Below, piece after piece: positions 43,943 through 58,000 of a stretch of DNA of 64,000 nt (position 1 is the stretch's first letter; each line of letters begins with the position of its first letter). A program made the position numbers and the translations under genes. The notes below the pieces were generated by a model. The model searched no databases. It saw nothing but the letters and a program-made list of their open reading frames with translations, and was not told where the DNA came from. Source of the stretch: Isoetes taiwanensis (taxonomy: Eukaryota; Streptophyta; Lycopodiopsida; Isoetales; Isoetaceae); NCBI GenBank assembly GCA_021234155.1, contig JAJEKV010000058.1, forward strand, positions 8,434,992 through 8,498,991, written 5' to 3'.

Positions 43943-43954
43943 TGGTATCAGAGC
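43943..43954 (+). promoter_or_regulatory. tRNA-iMet primer-binding site
   Basis: TGGTATCAGAGC, complementary to the 3' end of initiator methionine tRNA, lies two bases after the proposed LTR end. This is the usual (-)-strand priming site of many plant LTR retrotransposons. Confidence 0.75.
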
Positions 43955-44156
43955 AATGATCTTGGAGGTCCAGGATCGAGCACTGGCCATTTTCCTAGTA
44001 GTACTAACAGTCTAGCTTGGAGTTCAAATTCCAAGCATGAACCTCGAAAATTGGGAAATTTTTTTTCCAATCCTTAGAACAGTAATGTAGAATAATATTA
44101 AGTTAGGAAGAAATAGTAGAAACCCTAATAAGTTCTGGCCATTAGGAAGCAACCCC

Positions 44157-44637
44157 ACACAGAGTGCGCCCCAGGCATTTTCAAAATTTTTGAACAAGCC
44201 TCTCGTGCACTGTGTTAGTATTTGACCAATTTTGACCTAGATAGATGCATAATTTGAGTAATCGGATAGCTCAGGTTAGCTTAAAGCTTGAATTTAAGCT
44301 AGGAATGTATGTTCTAACACTAAGAAACTGTTTAGAAAACTAAAGTTAGAGTAAAAAAGGAGTGACCCCTCAACAGAGTGCGCTAGGAGCATTTCCAAAA
44401 GTTTTGAGAATGGCTCTTGCGCAATGTGTGAGTGGTTGGCCACTGATCTATGTCTAGACTTGTCCAAATCTAGAAACTAAGGGCATAGACTGCCTCAACT
44501 CTGCAAAATAAGTAGTATTCGGCCTTCATATCAACTTTTTAGAGTCATTTGGGGCCTAAACAGGTGGTGACCACTCACAGAGTGCGCCCAGGGCATTTCC
44601 AAAAAGTTTGAAAGTGCTTCTCGCGCACTGTGTGAGG
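44157..44637. repeat. Three spaced hairpin repeats in the retrotransposon leader
   Basis: Units of about 60 bp at 44157-44216, 44372-44432 and 44575-44637 each start ACAGAGTGCGC and end GCGCACTGTGT-like, so each can fold on itself. The middle (GGCATTTCCAAAAGTTTGA) is also conserved. Spacing is about 205-215 bp. Confidence 0.7.
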
Positions 44638-47600
44638 GGTCAAAACTTTGAACCTTCATAACTTGAGCTAAACACCTCCAAATCGCCTGAAATTTGTTGC
44701 AATAGGACCTTAAACAGTCTAGAATCCATTTATGACGTCAAATTAGGCTAAAAATATTATACTCCACCTCAAAATGACCAAAATAGCTCAAACCCTAAAT
44801 TTTGTCTTTCAAACTAGGGTTTGTTTAGACATAGAAGCAATAGCTTTTGGAGTATGAGGTTAGACCACAGAAGAGCAAGAAGCATGACTTTCTGAAGACA
44901 TTGAAGACCTAGGTGACGTACTGACAAAAGAAGGGAGGAGAGTGAAAAGACAGACCCAAGAGAGGACGCACTATGGCAAACACCTCTACAAACGAAGCGA
45001 GTAGTATAGGGCACAACTAGCCTATCAACAACCTTCATCGAATGGAAGACATACGTTAATCATCTGCATGAAGAACCTTCTCAACTATCAAGCACTCGGT
45101 TGCCACATCCACGAGCTCACAGTAGAAAGAAGATCTCAACCCCTTCACCGACTCGACGCACATGAGTTCAAATGGAAGAACACAAGAAAACATACAGGTG
45201 CAGGAGTATGTCAAATGGGGAAGCCTAGATTACATCACAAGTTAGGGTTAAAGAGGAGGATAGTCGGTACGAACAAGAGTTCCAGATCCAGAAACGCTTG
45301 CAAACCCAAGGAAGGACAACTCCAGTGCTTCAGCCAAGTAGTTCGAGACTCGAGTGGACCCGACCCAAAGGACGGAGGAGCTGACCTAGCCAACAACCAC
45401 AGACCATTCAAAGGCACCTCGAAGGAGCAACGGCATGTGCAATAGAGACGACCACATTTCCAGGCATAGGGAAGGCATCTCACAACGAAGCAAAGTCCAA
45501 GCAACAGGAGTCGCACTCAGAAATTCAATCAGCCAAGAAATGACACTGTCTACTCGACGATCGTTATCTCATAGCTTCGAAGACATGCAAGAATGCCCGA
45601 CTACAACAACTAGGTGATCGTACTCAAGTGATCAATGGCACTACACATCTTCAACCTTGCAACGGCACATTGCATGTAGGGACGCTAAGCAGTTACGACA
45701 CTCCACATGACAGGTAAACACATTAAGGAGGAGCATTTTCAATTCAAGGGTTCACATCGAGGAACGTTCTCCGCGACTTGGGATAACGACCTCGATCAGA
45801 CACGAAGGTCAACTATAGTCGCAACACCTTAAGGAACCCCGGAGTCAAGCAGAACGGGGAATATGCGGCAAAACCGAAGAATACGTGATTGGAGGAGGAA
45901 AATCCTAAAGGAGTATAAAGATTTAAGCATATCCTCTTCTATAAATTAGAAAAGTGGATGAATTAAAATCCCAATATAATTATATATATATGTCTATCAT
46001 AAGTATCAGGCGCTCACACATAGTACAAAACATGAGTTTAGGATCATGCTTTAGGATTGAGCGTTTGCATCAAGAAACTCCATCACTTCGACTGCAAAAG
46101 GATGAAGCAAAGAACCACAGGTATAGCCAAGAGCAAGCGTTCGAATGGAAGAGCAAGTACGAGAGAGAGACAACCATAGCCCAAGCCAAGCTTCAATGCC
46201 AAACACTTCGAGAAGTGGCCTCAAGTAGAAGACTGCTCGTCCAGCACAATGTCAAGATGAGAGATAATGCTGGTCATGTCAAGATCCTTAGCGCTGCACC
46301 ATCTAGGTTTGCACGACGACATCTTCGGGATGCAACTCTACCTCTTGTGGCAGCAAAAACACTAAACAACATTATGACACGAGTGTTCTCAACAATAGAA
46401 GGAGTGTCCCCGACATCTTCAGGAACTGCGGCCACGACCTCAAGCTGACAGACATCGAGGAATTATTCGAGATGCCCGATAATCCTGCCTTATATGGTGA
46501 TGTTTGTAACATGCATGACAGATGGAGATACACTTAAGAAAGGCTTCACAACGACGGGTTATGACTATGCTCATTCAACAACTAGGTGATGGCTTCGTCA
46601 AGTACTCCTACCAACAATTAGAAGAGAAGAAGCCAAAGTTATCTTTGACACGAGGGACCTAAATGCCCAAGATAGAAGCATTCAACACCTTAATGACAAG
46701 GATAGTAACCAAAGCACCTTCGGCAAAAAGAGAGTTCAAGACAATAGCGAGGCTATTCAAGGACAAGAGTAGATCTAGGGCAGAAAGTTCTTCAACTCAA
46801 GGGTCAAGCTACGCAGATATAAGAGTACATCATCCCTGACAGCAAACCAATTACGGAGGAGAGTCATGAGTCTTTACTCGCCAGGAAGATGCATATGTAT
46901 TGAGGAATAAAGGCCACAAACAGGAGGCTGGAGAAGTGCTAGCAATCAACATGAGGTTCAAAACTATGGAGCGTGATTAAATGCAACTAGAAAGTACCAC
47001 AAGACCAGAAGGCAGCATAGCACCATAGAACATGACAACGTCTAAGACATCACATTGAGGAGATCAAACAGGTAAGATGAGAAGCTCGATGGAGAAGCGG
47101 CTAGGAGAACCAAGCCAAAGAATCAACGAATTAGCTAGAAACCTCACCAAGCTACGACAACTCGCATGCAACTTCGCGAACCCAAGGATCGACGATTTGA
47201 AAGGCAACTAATGAAGAGAACAACAACTCCTTACGAGTCTAGCCAAAGGAATTGCGCACAACTTCAAGAGGTGCCTCCAAAAATCTTCAGACATTGCGAA
47301 AGGGAAGCAATTATTGCCCAAGAACAAGAATAAGAAGCAGAGCGAAACGCCGAAGCATCAACGACAGTCACATTCTTAGTTAGCATGTGAAGTAGAAGCA
47401 AGTTGTGCCGCACCCGACAGACATTGGAGAGCTCAGACATATCAAAGAGTCTACTAATCGAGCACGAGCTGACATACAAATAAGAGGATATAGATCTTCA
47501 ACACCAGCGCACTAGGAGGAATATCGACAACACTGCCATAAAGTAAGTGTGCACCTTGAGGGGAGACACCAAGGGGGCCTAATAGCTTTACTAGTATTTG

Positions 47601-48328
47601 TAATCATAATAGTGTAAGCTATATGCCTTGCATGCATATTTCCCCATGTTATTCCCTCTCTCTCTCTCACAGTATAGCAGATCAAAGAAAAGAGATGCCG
47701 GACAATTGGAAGGCGTGAAGCGAGCAACATCCTCAACACTTGTTTGTCAACATGCTACAGGATTTGAAGGATGGAGTTGGCACAGCAATATCATACCTAA
47801 AGGTATCCTTCAGCCGCCAAGATGAAGAATTCAATGTGGAGGATGTTTGTCAACAAAACCACCTTCAGGCTTTTGGGAAGTAACATAGAAAATTTCAAGT
47901 GGTCAACTACGTCATCAAAACCACCAGCAATGGGAAGTCTCTAATGAAGAAAGTTGACCTCTACATCGAGGAGGAGCCCGAGTCTCGAGCAACTCGAAGA
48001 ACGTTACCCTCAAGAAGGCAGCGAGTGGATGAGCTGCCCCGGGGGATTCACCTATATACAAGATGATCGATATGCCATCTGCGTTACTAGGGTAGCAAGA
48101 AAACCCATAGTATACGGTCCAAAAGAACTAGAAAAATACCCATATCGAAAATGTACAGGCTTAAAATATTGCAAAATGTGATAAAAACCACCCCTTTCCA
48201 TATATTTTCGTACGAAAGCTCTCCAAAAATAACCCATTTCTTATAACTCAGCTGGTTCATACGGGATTTCAGGGTGAACCCCCCTTGTGAGCTGCTAGCA
48301 AGATTCACAACAAGAGAATGGACATTTA
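44638..48328. other. Putative retrotransposon internal region, no readable genes
   Basis: Lies downstream of the primer-binding site. No reverse transcriptase, integrase or gag motif found on either strand; open frames are short and look random. A hairpin AAACCCTAAAT/CTAGGGTTT is at about 44791-44823, and a purine-rich GAGGGGAGAC tract at about 47558-47567 could be a polypurine tract, but no LTR follows it. Consistent with a large non-autonomous or very decayed element. Confidence 0.4.
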
Positions 48329-48570
48329 GCGACGTGGGCTTGCGACGTCTGTGCGACGTGACGTCGCAAATAACGTCACCATGCGACGTCAATGCGACGT
48401 CATGTCGCAGACACGTCGCATGCGACGTGTGGTGCGACGTCGACACCGTGGCGTGGCGGTCTGTCACGCCCGCGCCTTAATGCCCACTCACGACCCGCGT
48501 CGCGCAGCGTCGCGTCACTTTGTGCGACGTGGCGTCGCGTCGCGCGGCGCGGCGTGACGTCGCGGGACGT
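48329..48570. repeat. CpG-rich cluster of TGCGACGTC palindromic motifs
   Basis: More than a dozen GCGACGT / ACGTCGC words within about 240 bp, many forming GACGTC or ACGT-centred palindromes (for example TGCGACGTGACGTCGCA). It lies directly left of the tandem array. Base composition differs abruptly from the AT-rich DNA to its left. Confidence 0.8.
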
Positions 48571-49090
48571 CTTTTGGGCGTCTAGTGTACTTTGTTTTTT
48601 GGAGAACAAGGGTGGTCTTCGGCCACGAAAAGTTGGTACCGGGGTAATGTCAATATTCCGAGTCCATTGGAAGAGCCAAATCATGGTTTTGGAGAGGGAA
48701 ATTGCTTTCGTCCATTGCCGGGGCCTTCGTAAAGAGAACTTTTGTGGCGGCATGTGAGCTCTGGAAGACTTCGGAGCTATTTCATCGTGCACCAACCTTT
48801 GCATATCCTAGTGAAATGTTTTTCTCATGTCCGCACCGCACGTTGCAACCGCTTATCAAAATTCCACCTTTTTCGATGCGAGAATTTTTTTTTAGTTATC
48901 GTTCTTTTGCATTCATGCTTCATAAATTCGTAATTAATGCATGGTATGGAATTAAATTCTGAGTTTTTGTCGGTTGGCTTCCTAGGTCATCCCGGCAGAT
49001 GAGGCAAATTTTTAGAATTTCGGATAAAGTTCTGATCAAATAGGTAGCATTGGAGCGGTCTAGGCTGACTGTTGTTGTTGAAGCTGAGCA
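48571..49090. repeat. Diverged, truncated edge copies of the 1.12-kb repeat
   Basis: 48600-48740 resembles the GGTGGTCTTACGGCCATGAA-to-GGACTTTTGGGG part of the monomer with many changes; 48905-49090 resembles the part around ATAAATTCGTAATTAATGCA. The parts are not in full-length order. Degenerate edge copies are usual at satellite borders. Confidence 0.75.
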
Positions 49091-52000
49091 AGACATTCAT
49101 AAATTCGTAATTAATGCATAGTAAAGGAATTAAATTCTGATTTTTTGTCGCCAGGCTTCCTAAGTCATCGCCAACGTACATGCAGTTTTCAAAATTTCGG
49201 ACAAGGTTTAGATCAAAGTGTTTGCATTAGTACGGTCAGGCGACTGTTGTTGGAGCGAAATGGCACAATTTGCCCAAGTCAAACAAGGCGAGGACCTTGC
49301 AAGGCCGCCTCATTAGAGGGAGAGTCCAGAACCCCAAGAGGCGAGCCAAAAAGTTTCGAGGCGACCTTTCTGGCGGCTCCCCGGAGGGCCAAATGCGCTA
49401 AAGACCACACTCCGGATCTCGGTTCCCCTATCCGGCCGTTGAATCCTTCGTTCAAGGGCCCTGGCTCGATAAGGTCAAAAAATCCAACATCCGTCCGTGA
49501 GAACTTATCAACCGCTGGCGTCTGCGGTCGGCCAGGTGTAGAAACCAAAGTGTTTTGTCGTTCGGACATTGCGGAGGCTCCGGAATGGCGATTCGACTTC
49601 GCCACATCGTCCGGGAGGCCGAAATTACCCTAGAGACCAAGTTGCACGGTCAGTTTTGCAAAAAGAAAGAAACACTTACGCCCTACGTTGCAGTATTCGA
49701 CAGCCACCTCCTAGGCCAATTGACTACGAGTGTGTTGGACATGAGATAGTTTGACGCTTCCTCGAGAAGGGGTGGTCTTCTGGCCACGAAACTTGGTCCC
49801 CAGGACAATGTCGACATTCCGAGTCCATTGGCGAGCCGAATCCGCGATTCCGGAGAGGGAAGTTGCATGTCCGCGCGGGGGCCCGGGAGAGGACTTTTGG
49901 GGCAAAAGCTGCTTCGGGTGGTTTTAGGTCTCGTGCTATGGCGTCAACACCACCCCCTCACGTCCAAGACCGCGGCGCCAAGGTCCTAGTCGAATCGACA
50001 AGGATAGAGCCTCAAAGCGTAAACCCTATGAGTTGCGAGGGTTCTAGCGGGGTTTTGCGTTTTGGGTCTTAGAGTTTTGGTCTTTTGCACTTGGGACTTG
50101 GGCGATAAGATGCGATTGAGAATGCGAAGCAAAGGCGGCCCGACGGAATAGAGTTTGGATGTACTCCTCCCGTTGTGGCGGTTAGAAGTAAAGAGGCGGC
50201 TTTTGCGGTAGCAAGACATTCATAAATTCGTAATTAATGCATAGTACGGAATTAAATTTTGATTTTTTGTCAGCAGGCTTCCTAAGTCATCGCCAACATG
50301 CTGAGGCCGTTTTCAAAATTTTTTGGACAAGGTTTGGATCAAAGTGTTTGCATTAGAGCGGTCCGGGCGACTGTTGTTGGGCAGCCGAAATGGGCACACT
50401 TGCCCAAGTCAAACAAGGCCAGGACCTTGCAAGGCTACCTCATTAGAGGGGGAGAGTCGGGACCCCAAGAGGCGAACCCAAAAAGTTTCCGAGGCGACCT
50501 TTCTGGCGGCGCTCCCGGGGGCCAGTGCGCTAAAGACCATACTCCGGATCTCGGTTCCCCTATCCGGCCGTTGAATCCTTCGTTCAAGGGCCCCTGTCTC
50601 GATAAGGTCAAAAATCCGACATCCGTCCGGAGAACTTATCAAACCGCTGGCGTCTGCGTCGGCCAGGTGTAGAAACCAAAGTGTTTTGTCGTTCGGACAT
50701 TGCGGAGGCTCGGAATGGCGATTCGACTTCGCCACATCGTCAGGGAGGCGAAATTACCCTAGAGACCAAGTTGCGCGGTCATTTTTGCAAAAAGAAAGAA
50801 ACACTTACGCCCTACGTTGCGGTATTCGGCTGACCACCTCCTAGGCCAATTGACTACGAGTGTGTTGGACATGAGATAGTTTGGCGCTTCCTCGAGAAGG
50901 GTGGTCTTACGGCCATGAAACTTGGTCCCGGGGCAATGTCGGCGTTTCGAGTCCATTGGCGGTCGAATCATGATTCGGAGAGGGAAGTTGCCCGTCCGTC
51001 GCCGGGGCCGGGGAGAGGACTTTTGGGGCAAGGCGCTTCGGGATGGTTTTAGGGTCCGTGCTCACGGTGTCAACACCCCCTCTCACGTCAAGACGGCGCA
51101 AGGTCCTAGTCGAATCGACAAGGATAGAGCCTCAAGCGTAAACCCTACGAGTTGCCGGGTTCTAGCGGGGTTTTGCGTTTTGGGTGCCAGTTTTGGTCTT
51201 TTGCACTTGGGACTTGGCCGATAAGATGCGATTGAGAATGCGAAGCAAAGGGGCTGGCGGAATGGAGTTTGGATCTGTACTCCTCCGTTGTGGCGGTTAG
51301 AAGTAAAGGCGGCTTTTGCGGTAGCAAGACATTCATAAATTCGTAATTAATACATAGTGCGGAATTAAATTCTGATTTTTTGTCGGCAAGCTTCCTAAGT
51401 CATCGCCAACATGAGGCCAGTTTTCAAAATTTCTGGACAAGATTTAGATCAAAGTGTTTGCATTAGAAGCGGTCAGGCGGCTTTGTTGTTGGGCAGTGGA
51501 AGCGGCACACTTGCCCAAGTCAAACAAGGCCGGGGACCTTGCAAGGCCACCTCATTAGAGGGGAGAGTCCAGGACCCCGGGAGGCGAGCCCCAAAAAGTT
51601 TCGAGGCGACCTTTCTGGCGGCGGCTCCCCGGGGGGCCGTGCGCTAAAGACCACACTCCGGATCTCGGTTCCCCTATCCGGCCAGTTGAATCCTTCGTTC
51701 AAGGGCCCTGTCTCGATAAGGTCAAAAAAATCCAACATCCGTCCGGTGAGAACTTATCAAACGCTGGCGTCTGCGGTCGACAGGTGTAGAAACCAAAGTG
51801 TTTTGTCGTTCGGACATTGCGGAGGCTCGGAATGGCGATTCGACTTCGCCACATCATCCGGGAGGCCGAAATTACCCTAGAGACCAAGTTGCCGCGGTCA
51901 TTTTTTGCAAAAGAAAGAAACACTTCGCCCTACGTTGCGGTGATTCGACGACCACCTCCTAGGCCAATTGACTACGAGTGTGTTGGACATGAGATAGTTT

Positions 52001-55000
52001 GGCGCTTCCCTCGAGAAGGGGTGGTCTTACGGCCATGAAACTTGGTCCCCGGGGGCAATGTCGGCGTTTGAGTCCATTGGCGAGCGAATCATGATTCCGG
52101 GAGGGAAATTGCCCGTCCGTCGCCCGGGGCCGCCGGGGAGGACTTTTGGGGCAAGCTACTTCCGGATGGTTTTAGGGTCCCTGCTCTCTGGTGTCAACAC
52201 CCCCCCTCTCACGACCAAGACACCGCGCAAGGTCCTAGTCGAATCGACAAGGATAGAGCCTCAAGCGTAAACCCTACGAGTTGCCGGAGGTTCTAGCGGG
52301 GGTTTGCGTTTTTGGGTGCCGAAGTTTTGGTCTTTTGCACTTGGGACTTGGCCGATAAGATGCGATTGAGAATGCGAAGCAAGGGAGGCCCGGCGGAATG
52401 GAGTTTGGATGTACTCCTCCCATTTGTGGCGGTTAAGTAAAAGGCGACTTTTGCGGTAGCAAGACATTCATAAATTCGTAATTAATACATGTAATGCGAA
52501 TTAAATTCTGATTTTTTTTGACAAGCTTCCTAAGTCATCGCCAATCTGAGGCCGTTTTCAAAATTTACGGACAAGATTTAGATCAAAGTGTTTGCATTAG
52601 AGCGGTAAAGGCGACTTTGTTGTTGGGCGGCCGGCACACTTGCCCAAGTCAAACAAGGCCAGGACCTTGCAAGGCCACCTCATTAGAGGGGAGAGTCCGG
52701 ACCCCAAGAGGCGAGCCCCAAAAAGTTTCCCGAGGCAGCCTTTCCTGGCAGCGCTCCCCCGGGGGCCGTACGCTAAAGACCACACTCCCGGATCTTGGTT
52801 CCCCTATCCGACCGTTGAATCCTTTGTTCAAGGGCCCTGTCTCGATAAGGCTTAAAAAAATCCAACATCCGTCCGGGAGAACTTATCAAACCGCGAAGCG
52901 TCCTGCGGTCGACCGTGTAGAAACCAAAGTGTTTTGTCGTTCGGACATTGCGGAGGCTCCGGAATGGCGATTCGACTTCGCCACATCGTCCGGGAGGCCG
53001 AAATTACCCTAGAGACCAAGTTGCACGGTCATTTTTGCAAAAGAAAGAAACACTTCGCCCCTACGTTTTAAGATTCGGACGACCACCTCCTAGGCCAATT
53101 GACTACGAGTGTGTTGGACATGAGATAGTTTGGCTTCCTCGAGAAGGGGTGGTCTTACGGTCATGAAACTTGGTCCCCGGGGCAATGTCGACGTTTGAGT
53201 CCATTGGCGAGCCGAATCATGATTAGGAGAGGGAAGTTGCCCGTCGTCGTCGCCGGGCCGCCGGGGAGGACTTTTGGGGCAAGCCGCTTCCGGATGGTTT
53301 TAGGGTCCCCGCTCGGTGTCAACACCCCCCCTACGTCAAGACACGGGCCAAGATCCTAGTCGAATCGACAAGGATAGAGCCTCCAAAGCGTAAACCCTAT
53401 GAGTTGCGGGTTCTAGCAAGGTTTGCGTTTTGGGTGCCGAGTTTTGATCTTTTGCACTTGGGACTTGGCCGATAAGATCGATTGAGAATCGAAGTAAGGG
53501 GCGGCGGAATGGAGTTTGGATCTGTACTCTCCCCGTTGTGGCGGTTAGAAGTAAAAAGGCGACTTTTGCGGTAGCAAGACATTCATAAATTCGTAATTAA
53601 TGCATAGTACGGAATTAAATTTTGATTTTTTGTCGGCAGGCTTCCTAAGTCATCGCCAACATGAGGCCGGTTTTCAAAATTTACGGACAAGGTTTAGATC
53701 AAAGTGTTTGCATTAGAGCGGTCAGGAGACTGTTGTTGGGCAGCCGGTGGCACACTTGCCCAAGTCAAACAAGGCCAGGACCTTGCAAGGCCACCTCATT
53801 AGAGGGGAGAGTCCGGACCCCAAGAGGCGAGCCCCAAAAAGTTTCCCGAGGCAGCCTTTCCTGGCAGCGCTCCCCCGGGGGCCGTACGCTAAAGACCACA
53901 CTCCCGGATCTCGGTTCCCCTATCCAACCGTTGAATCCTTCGTTCAAGGGCCCTGTCTCGATAAGGTCCAAAAAAATCCAACATCCGTCCGGGAGAACTT
54001 ATCAAACGCTGGCGTCTGCGGTCGGCCAGGTGTAGAAACCAAAGTGTTTTGTCGTTCGGACATTGCGGAGGCTCGGGAATGGCGATTCGACTTTCGCCAC
54101 ATCGTCGGGAGGCCGAAATTACCCTAGAGACCAAGTTGCACGGTCATTTTGCAAAAGAAAGAAACACTTCGCCCTACGTTGCGGTATTCGGTGACCACCT
54201 CCTAGGCCAATTGACTACGAGTGTGTTGGACATGAGATAGTTTGGCGCTTCCTCGAGAGGGGGTGGTCTTACGGCCATGAAACTTGGTCCCCGAGGGCAA
54301 TGTCGATGTTTGAGTCCATTGGCAGAGCGAATCATGATTCGGAGGGAAGTTGCCCGTCCCCGGGAGGGGCCTTCGGGAGAGGACTTTTGGGGCAAGCTGC
54401 TTCCGGATGGTTTTAGGGTCCCGTGCTCACGGTGTCAACACCCCCCCCTACGTCAAGACGGCGCCAAGGTCCTAGTCGAATCGACAAGGATAGAGCCTCG
54501 AAGCGTAAACCCTATGAGTTGCGGGTTCTAGCGAGGGGGTTTGCGTTTTGGGTCCGAGTTTTGGTCTTTTGCACTTGGGACTTGGCGATAAGATGCGATT
54601 GAGAAATGCGAAGCAAAGAGGCCCGGCGGAATGGAGTTTGGATCTGTACTCCTCCGTTGTGGCGGTTAGAAGTAAAGGCGACTTTTGCGGTAGCAAGACA
54701 TTCATAAATTCGTAATTAATGCATAGTACGGAATTAAATTTTTGATTTTTTGTCAGCAGGCTTCCTAAGTCGCGCCAACATCTGAGGCCAGTTTTCAAAA
54801 TTTCTGGACAAGGTTTAGATCAAAGTGTTTGCATTAGAGCGGTCCGGGCAGACTGTTGTTGGGCAGCGAGCGGGCACACTTGCCCAAGTCAAACAAGGCC
54901 GGGACCTTGCAAGGCCACCTCATTAGAGGGGAGAGTCAGGACCCCAAGAAGGCGAGCCCCAAAAAAGTTTCGAGGCAGCCTTTCTGGCGGCGCTCCCCGG

Positions 55001-58000
55001 GGGGCCGTGCGCTAAAGACCACTCCCGGATCTCGGTTCCCCTATCCATTGTTGAATCCTTCGTTCAAGGGCCCTGTCTCGATAAGGTCAAAAAAATCCAA
55101 CATCCGTCAGGAGAACTTATCAAACCGCTGGCGTCTGCGGTCGGCAGGTGTAGAAACCAAAGTGTTTTGTCGTTCGGACATTGCGGAGGCTCGGAATGGC
55201 GATTCGACCGCCACATCGTCAGGGAGGCGAAATTACCCTAGAGACCAAGTTGCACGGTCATTTTTGCAAAAAAAAGAAACACTTCGCCCTACGTTGCGAT
55301 TCGTGACCACCTCCTAGGCCAATTGACTACGAGTGTGTTGGACATGAGATAGTTTGGCGCTTCCTCGAGAAGGGGGTGGTCTTCTGGCCATGAAACTTGG
55401 TCCCCGGGGCAATGTCGGCGTTTTGAGTCCATTGGCGAGCGAATCATGATTCGGGGAGGGAAGTTGCCCGTCCGTCGCCGGGGAGCCGGGGAGAGGACTT
55501 TTGGGGCAAAAGCTGCTTCGGATGGTTTTAGGGTCCTGCTGCGGTGTCAACACCCCCTCGTCAAGACAGGCAAGCAAGGTCCTAGTCGAATCGACAAGAA
55601 TAGAGCCTCCAAAGCGTAAACCGTATGAGTTGCGGGTTCTAGCGGGGTTTGCGTTTTGGGTGCCGAGTTTTGGTCTTTTGCACTTGGGACTTGGCGATAA
55701 GATGCAGTTGAGAAAGCGAAGCAAGAGGCCGGCGGAATGGAGTTTGGATCTGTACTCCTCCCGTTGTGGCGGTTAAGTAAAAAGGCGACTTTTGCGGTAG
55801 CAAGACATTCATAAATTCGTAATTAATGCATAGTACGGAATTAAATTTTGATTTTTTGTCGCAGGCTTCCTAAGTCATCGCCAACATCTGAGGCCAGTTT
55901 TCAAAATTTCGGACAAGGTTTAGATCAAAGTGTTTGCATTAGAAGCGGTCGGGCGACTGTTGTTGTTGGTAGCGTGGCAGCACACTTGCCCAAGTCAAAC
56001 AAGGCAGGACCTTGCAAGGCCACCTCATTGGGGAGAGTCCGGACCCCAAAGGCGAGCCCCAAAAAGTTTCGAGGTAGACCTTTCTGGCGGCGCTCCCCGG
56101 GGGCGTCGCTAAAGACCACACTCCGGATCTCGGTTCCCCTATCCAACCCGTTGAATCCTTCGTTCAAGGGCCTGTCTCGATAAGGTCAAAAAAAATCCAA
56201 CATCCGTCGGGGAGAACTTATCAAACCGTTGAAAGCGTCTGCGGTCGGCCAGGTGTAGAAACCAAAGTGTTTTGTCGTTCGGACATTGCGGAGGCTCCGG
56301 AATGGCGATTCGACTTCGCCACATCGTCAGGGAGGCGAAATTACCCTAGAGACCAAGTTTGCGGTCATTTTGCAAAAGAAAGAAACACTTACGCCCTCGT
56401 TTGCGGTATTAAATGACCACCTCCTAGGCCAATTGACTACGAGTGTGTTGGACATGAGATAGTTTGGCGCTTCCTCGAGAAGGGGTGGTCTTACGGCCAT
56501 GAAACTTGGTCCCCAGGGCAATGTCGGCGTTTGAGTCCATTGGCGAGAGCGAATCATGATTGGGAGAGGGAAGTTGCACCGTCCGTCGCCGGGGCTGCCG
56601 GGAGAGGACTTTTGGGGGCAAGCTACTTCCGGATGGTTTTAGGGTCCCTGCTCTGGTGTCAACACCCCCCTACGTCAAGACCGCGGCGCCAAGGTCCTAG
56701 TCGAATCGACAAGGATAGAGCCTCAAAGCGTAAACCCTATGAGTTGCGAGGGTTCTAGCGGGGTTTGCGTTTTGGGTGCGAAGTTTTGGTCTTTTGCACT
56801 TGGGACTTGGCCAATAAGATCGATTGAGAATCGCGAAGCAAGGAGGCCGGCGGAATGGAGTTTGGATCTGTACTCCTCCGTTGTGGCGGTTAGAAGTAAA
56901 GGCGACTTTTGCGGTAGCAAGACATTCATAAATTCGTAATTAATGCATAATGCGGAATTAAATTCTGATTTTTTTGTCGGCAAGCTTCCTAAGTCATCGC
57001 CAACACATCTGAGGCCAGTTTTCAAAATTTCGGACAAGGTTTAGATCAAAGTGTTTGCATTAGAGCGGTGGGGCGACTGTTGTTGGGCAGCGGTAGCACA
57101 CTTGCCCAAGTCAAACAAGGCCGGGGACCTTGCAAGGCCACCTCATTGGGGGAGAGTCCAGGACCCCGGGAGGCGAGCCCCAAAAAGTTTCAAGGCGACC
57201 TTTCTGGCGGCGCTCCCGGGGGGGGCGTGCGCTAAAGACCACACTCCGGATCTCGGTTCCCCTATCCAAAGCCGTTGAATCCTTCGTTCAAGGGCCCTGT
57301 CTCGATAAGGTCCAAAAAATCCAACATCCGTCAGGAGAACTTATCAAACCCGCGAAGCGTCTGCGGTCGGCAGGTGTAGAAACCAAAGTGTTTTGTCGTT
57401 CGGACATTGCGGAGGCTCCGGAATGGCGATTCGACTTCGCCACATCGTCAGGGAGGCGAAATTACCCTAGAGACCAAGTTGCACGGTCATTTTGCAAAAA
57501 GAAAGAAACACTTCGCCCTACGTTGCGATTGAAACTGACCACCTCCTAGGCCAATTGACTACGAGTGTGTTGGACATGAGATAGTTTGGCGCTTCCTCGA
57601 GAAGGGGTGGTCTTACGGCCATGAAACTTGGTCCCCGGGGCAATGTCGGCGTTTGAGTCCATTGGCGAGCGAATCATGATTAGGGAGGGGAAGTTGCCGT
57701 CCGTCGCCCGGGGACGCCGGGAGAGGACTTTTGGGGCAAAAGCTGCTTCCGGATGGTTTTAGGGTCCGTGCTCACGGTGTCAACACCCCCCCTCACGTCA
57801 AGACGCGGCGCCAAGGTCCTAGTCGAATCGACAAGGATAGAGCCTCGAAGCGTAAACCCTATGAGTTGCGGGTTCTAGCGAGGGGGTTTGCGTTTTGGGT
57901 GCCGAAGTTTTGGTCTTTTGCACTTGGGACTTGGCGATAAGATGCGATTGAGAATGCGAAGCAAGGGAGGCTGGCGGAATGGAGTTTGGATCTGTACTCC

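Noticed and set aside
47558-47580. Polypurine tract marking a 3' LTR
   Set aside because: No sequence matching the proposed 5' LTR follows, so the 3' end of the element cannot be placed.
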